Source: DAOTTI01 sp034437795
Lineage (GTDB): Bacteria > Chloroflexota > UBA11872 > UBA12225
Reading direction: 5' to 3'
Length of the DNA: 21,437 nt
Assembly: GCA_034437795.1 (NCBI GenBank)
Contig: DAOTTI010000245.1
Span: 1 to 21,437, forward strand
In this document: piece by piece, positions 19,747-21,437 of the stretch
How the letters are laid out: each line of letters begins with the position of its first letter
How positions within the stretch are numbered: the first letter of the stretch is position 1
Position numbers and translations under genes: made by a program
Notes under the pieces: model-generated
Seen by the model: the letters and a program-made list of their open reading frames with translations, nothing else
Told to the model about the DNA's origin: nothing
The model's database searches: none

Positions 19747-21437
19747 TCAGAGGTTCTCGATCCGCACCGGCTCGATAGGGTCGGCCAGGGTAAAGCCAAA
19801 GAGGCGAGCGTAGAAGTAAAGCTCGGCGTCGAGCGAGCGCTTGATGTGCTCGGCGCGCCGGAAGCCGTGGCGCTCCCCCTCGAACGCCAGGTAGGCCACC
19901 GGCAGACCCTTGCGCCTGAGCGCCTCCACCATCATCTCCGCCTGGTTGGGCGGAACGACGGGGTCCTCGAGGCCCTGGAAGAAGATGATCGGGCAGGAGA
20001 GCCGGTCCACGAAGTGGATCGGCGAGCGCTGGACGTACAGGTCGCGCCGCTCGGGGTACGGGCCGATCAGCTTGCCCAGATAGCGCGATTCGAACTTGTG
20101 CGTCTCCCTGGCCAGCGCCTCCAGGTCGCTAACGCCAAAATAGCTGGCCCCCGCCTTGAAGACGTCGCGGAAGGTGAGGGCGCACAGGGTGGTGTACCCG
20201 CCGGCGCTGCCGCCCCTGATCGCCAGGCGGGCCCCGTCCACCTCGCCGCGCGCCGCCAGGGAGCGAGCGCCATTGCAGCAGTCGTCCACGTCGACGATCC
20301 CCCACTGCCCCGCAAGCCGCTCGCGGTAGTCGCGGCCATACCCCGTGCTGCCGCCATAGTTCACGTCTAGCACCGCCAGGCCACGGCTGGTCCAGTACTG
20401 AATGGTGAGATCGAGCCCGCTGGTGATCGCGCTCGTCGGCCCGCCATGGCTCTTCACCAGCAGCGGCGGGCGCTCCCCCTCGGGCGCGGTGAAGTCGCGG
20501 TTCCGAGGGGGATAGTAGAAGCCATACGCCGTGTGCCCGCCCTCGGTGGGGAACTCGATCGGCTGAGGCGCGGAGAGGTAGCCCGCGTCGATCGTCTCGT
20601 CGCTGGACCGGCGCAGCACCCGGCGCGCCCCTGTCTCTAGATCTAGGAGCACGACCGACGGCGGTTCACTGGGGGAGGCGGCAATGAGCAGGGCCCGCCC
20701 GCCGGCCGCGCGGACGTCGCTGATGGCGGTGAACGGCGTCTCGATATCCTGGAGCTGGAGCGTGCCGGTATCGATCGCCGCCAGGTAAGCGTTGCCGTCC
20801 CGCAGATAACGGGCGACGAGCCGGCGCGGCTCAACAAAGGCGTAGGTCGAGAGCCCGAAGACCCACTGGGGCGCGCCAAACTCGACCGCCATCTCAGTCA
20901 CGGCCTCGATGCGTCCGGCGCACCAGCGATAGATGTTCCACCAGCCGGTGCGGTCGGAGATGAAGTACAGGTCGCCGGACGGCGACCATTCGGGCTGGAA
21001 GATGGACTCCGCCGCGCCCCCGGCGATGAGGCGCGCGCCGGCCAGGGAGCCGTCCTCCTGCACCTCGGCCATCCACAGCTCGGTCCCGTCCCACGGCATG
21101 TTGGGGTGGTTCCAGGTCAGCCAGGCCAGCCGCGTGCCCTCCGGACTGAGCCGCGGCGACGAGTAGAAGTCGTTGCCGGAGACCAGCACCCCGCCCCCAT
21201 CCGTGCTGCTGCCGTCCAGGGCCACGGCGACCAACGTGTTGACCGGCTCCACGCCAGGCGTGCGGTGGTCCTCACGGACGGCGATCAGGCGCCCGCGGGC
21301 AATATCGACCACGCCGTCGGCGTAGCGCAGGGCGCCGCCCGACACCTCGGGCGTGATGGGCTGCGCTGGCGACGCGGCGCGCTCCTGCCGGTAAAGACGC
21401 TGGTCGGCGTCATTGGCAAAGTAGACGGTGCCGCCGG
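19747..21437 (-). CDS. S9-family (prolyl oligopeptidase-like) serine peptidase, N-terminus outside window
   Basis: The frame is open from the right edge to the stop at 19747, giving about 562 residues; the N-terminal start is missing. A beta-propeller with repeats such as SPEGTRLAWLTWNHPNMPWD and WSPSGDLYFISDRTGWWNIY precedes an alpha/beta-hydrolase domain. The nucleophile lies in RGGSAGGYTTL (Ser codon at 20206-20208), the acid in GLEDPVVPPNQ (Asp codon 19963-19965) and the base in GERHGFR (His codon 19867-19869). Members of this group are dipeptidyl or acylaminoacyl peptidases cleaving short peptides. The internal Met candidate at 21345 is a GTG inside a continuous coding frame (PEVSGGALRY), so I do not take it as the start. 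The gene is convergent with ilvE. Confidence 0.92.
   Translation of the reverse strand, partial: GGTVYFANDADQRLYRQERAASPAQPITPEVSGGALRYADGVVDIARGRLIAVREDHRTPGVEPVNTLVAVALDGSSTDGGGVLVSGNDFYSSPRLSPEGTRLAWLTWNHPNMPWDGTELWMAEVQEDGSLAGARLIAGGAAESIFQPEWSPSGDLYFISDRTGWWNIYRWCAGRIEAVTEMAVEFGAPQWVFGLSTYAFVEPRRLVARYLRDGNAYLAAIDTGTLQLQDIETPFTAISDVRAAGGRALLIAASPSEPPSVVLLDLETGARRVLRRSSDETIDAGYLSAPQPIEFPTEGGHTAYGFYYPPRNRDFTAPEGERPPLLVKSHGGPTSAITSGLDLTIQYWTSRGLAVLDVNYGGSTGYGRDYRERLAGQWGIVDVDDCCNGARSLAARGEVDGARLAIRGGSAGGYTTLCALTFRDVFKAGASYFGVSDLEALARETHKFESRYLGKLIGPYPERRDLYVQRSPIHFVDRLSCPIIFFQGLEDPVVPPNQAEMMVEALRRKGLPVAYLAFEGERHGFRRAEHIKRSLDAELYFYARLFGFTLADPIEPVRIENL

Overview
This is a GC-rich (about 70 % by eye) bacterial chromosome segment. 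It is accessory and catabolic in character, with long non-coding gaps full of palindromic repeats. A Tat-type lipoprotein, a PssA/Psd phospholipid pair, Pro/Ala/Arg-rich insertions inside enzymes and many dispersed CCCTCTCCC...GTGAGGGC palindromes suggest a Chloroflexota-like organism. That placement is inference; no rRNA or marker gene is present.

Layout. Positions 1-584 (-) hold the N-terminal part of a DapA-fold protein, cut by the window edge. Positions 955-6978 (+) hold a sugar-use cluster: a Tat/lipoprotein ABC solute-binding protein, a GH88/GH105-type unsaturated glycuronyl hydrolase, an enolase-superfamily sugar-acid dehydratase, an aldose-1-epimerase-like protein and an SDR dehydrogenase. 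Together with the divergent DapA-fold protein this resembles uptake, debranching, mutarotation, dehydration and oxidation of plant- or pectin-derived sugars. The exact substrate cannot be read from sequence. No ABC permease genes are visible.

Positions 7331-7438 carry a convincing yybP-ykoY (Mn2+) riboswitch aptamer. It sits just ahead of a secreted protein of unknown function (7471-8166) with a tandem GPPxW C-terminal tail. The sequence between aptamer and start codon can fold to hide part of the Shine-Dalgarno site, so a translational switch is likely. This is the most striking signal in the window, because the usual targets of this riboswitch are membrane transporters.

Positions 8255-9808 (-) encode an orphan membrane histidine kinase, and 10216-10617 (-) a small secreted protein. 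Positions 11148-12914 (-) encode phosphatidylserine decarboxylase and CDP-diacylglycerol-serine phosphatidyltransferase. Position 13578 starts a VOC/glyoxalase-fold gene (+). Positions 14208-14554 (-) hold a Phd-type antitoxin with only the first residues of a VapC/PIN toxin left, next to a duplicated 38-bp repeat. Positions 15018-18386 (-) encode a GH38 alpha-mannosidase, divergent from a branched-chain aminotransferase (18544-19674, +). The window ends in an S9-family peptidase (-), cut by the right edge.

The intergenic DNA holds at least eight loci of two related palindromic repeat types. It also holds two copies of a separate 80-nt imperfect hairpin element and several short direct repeats.
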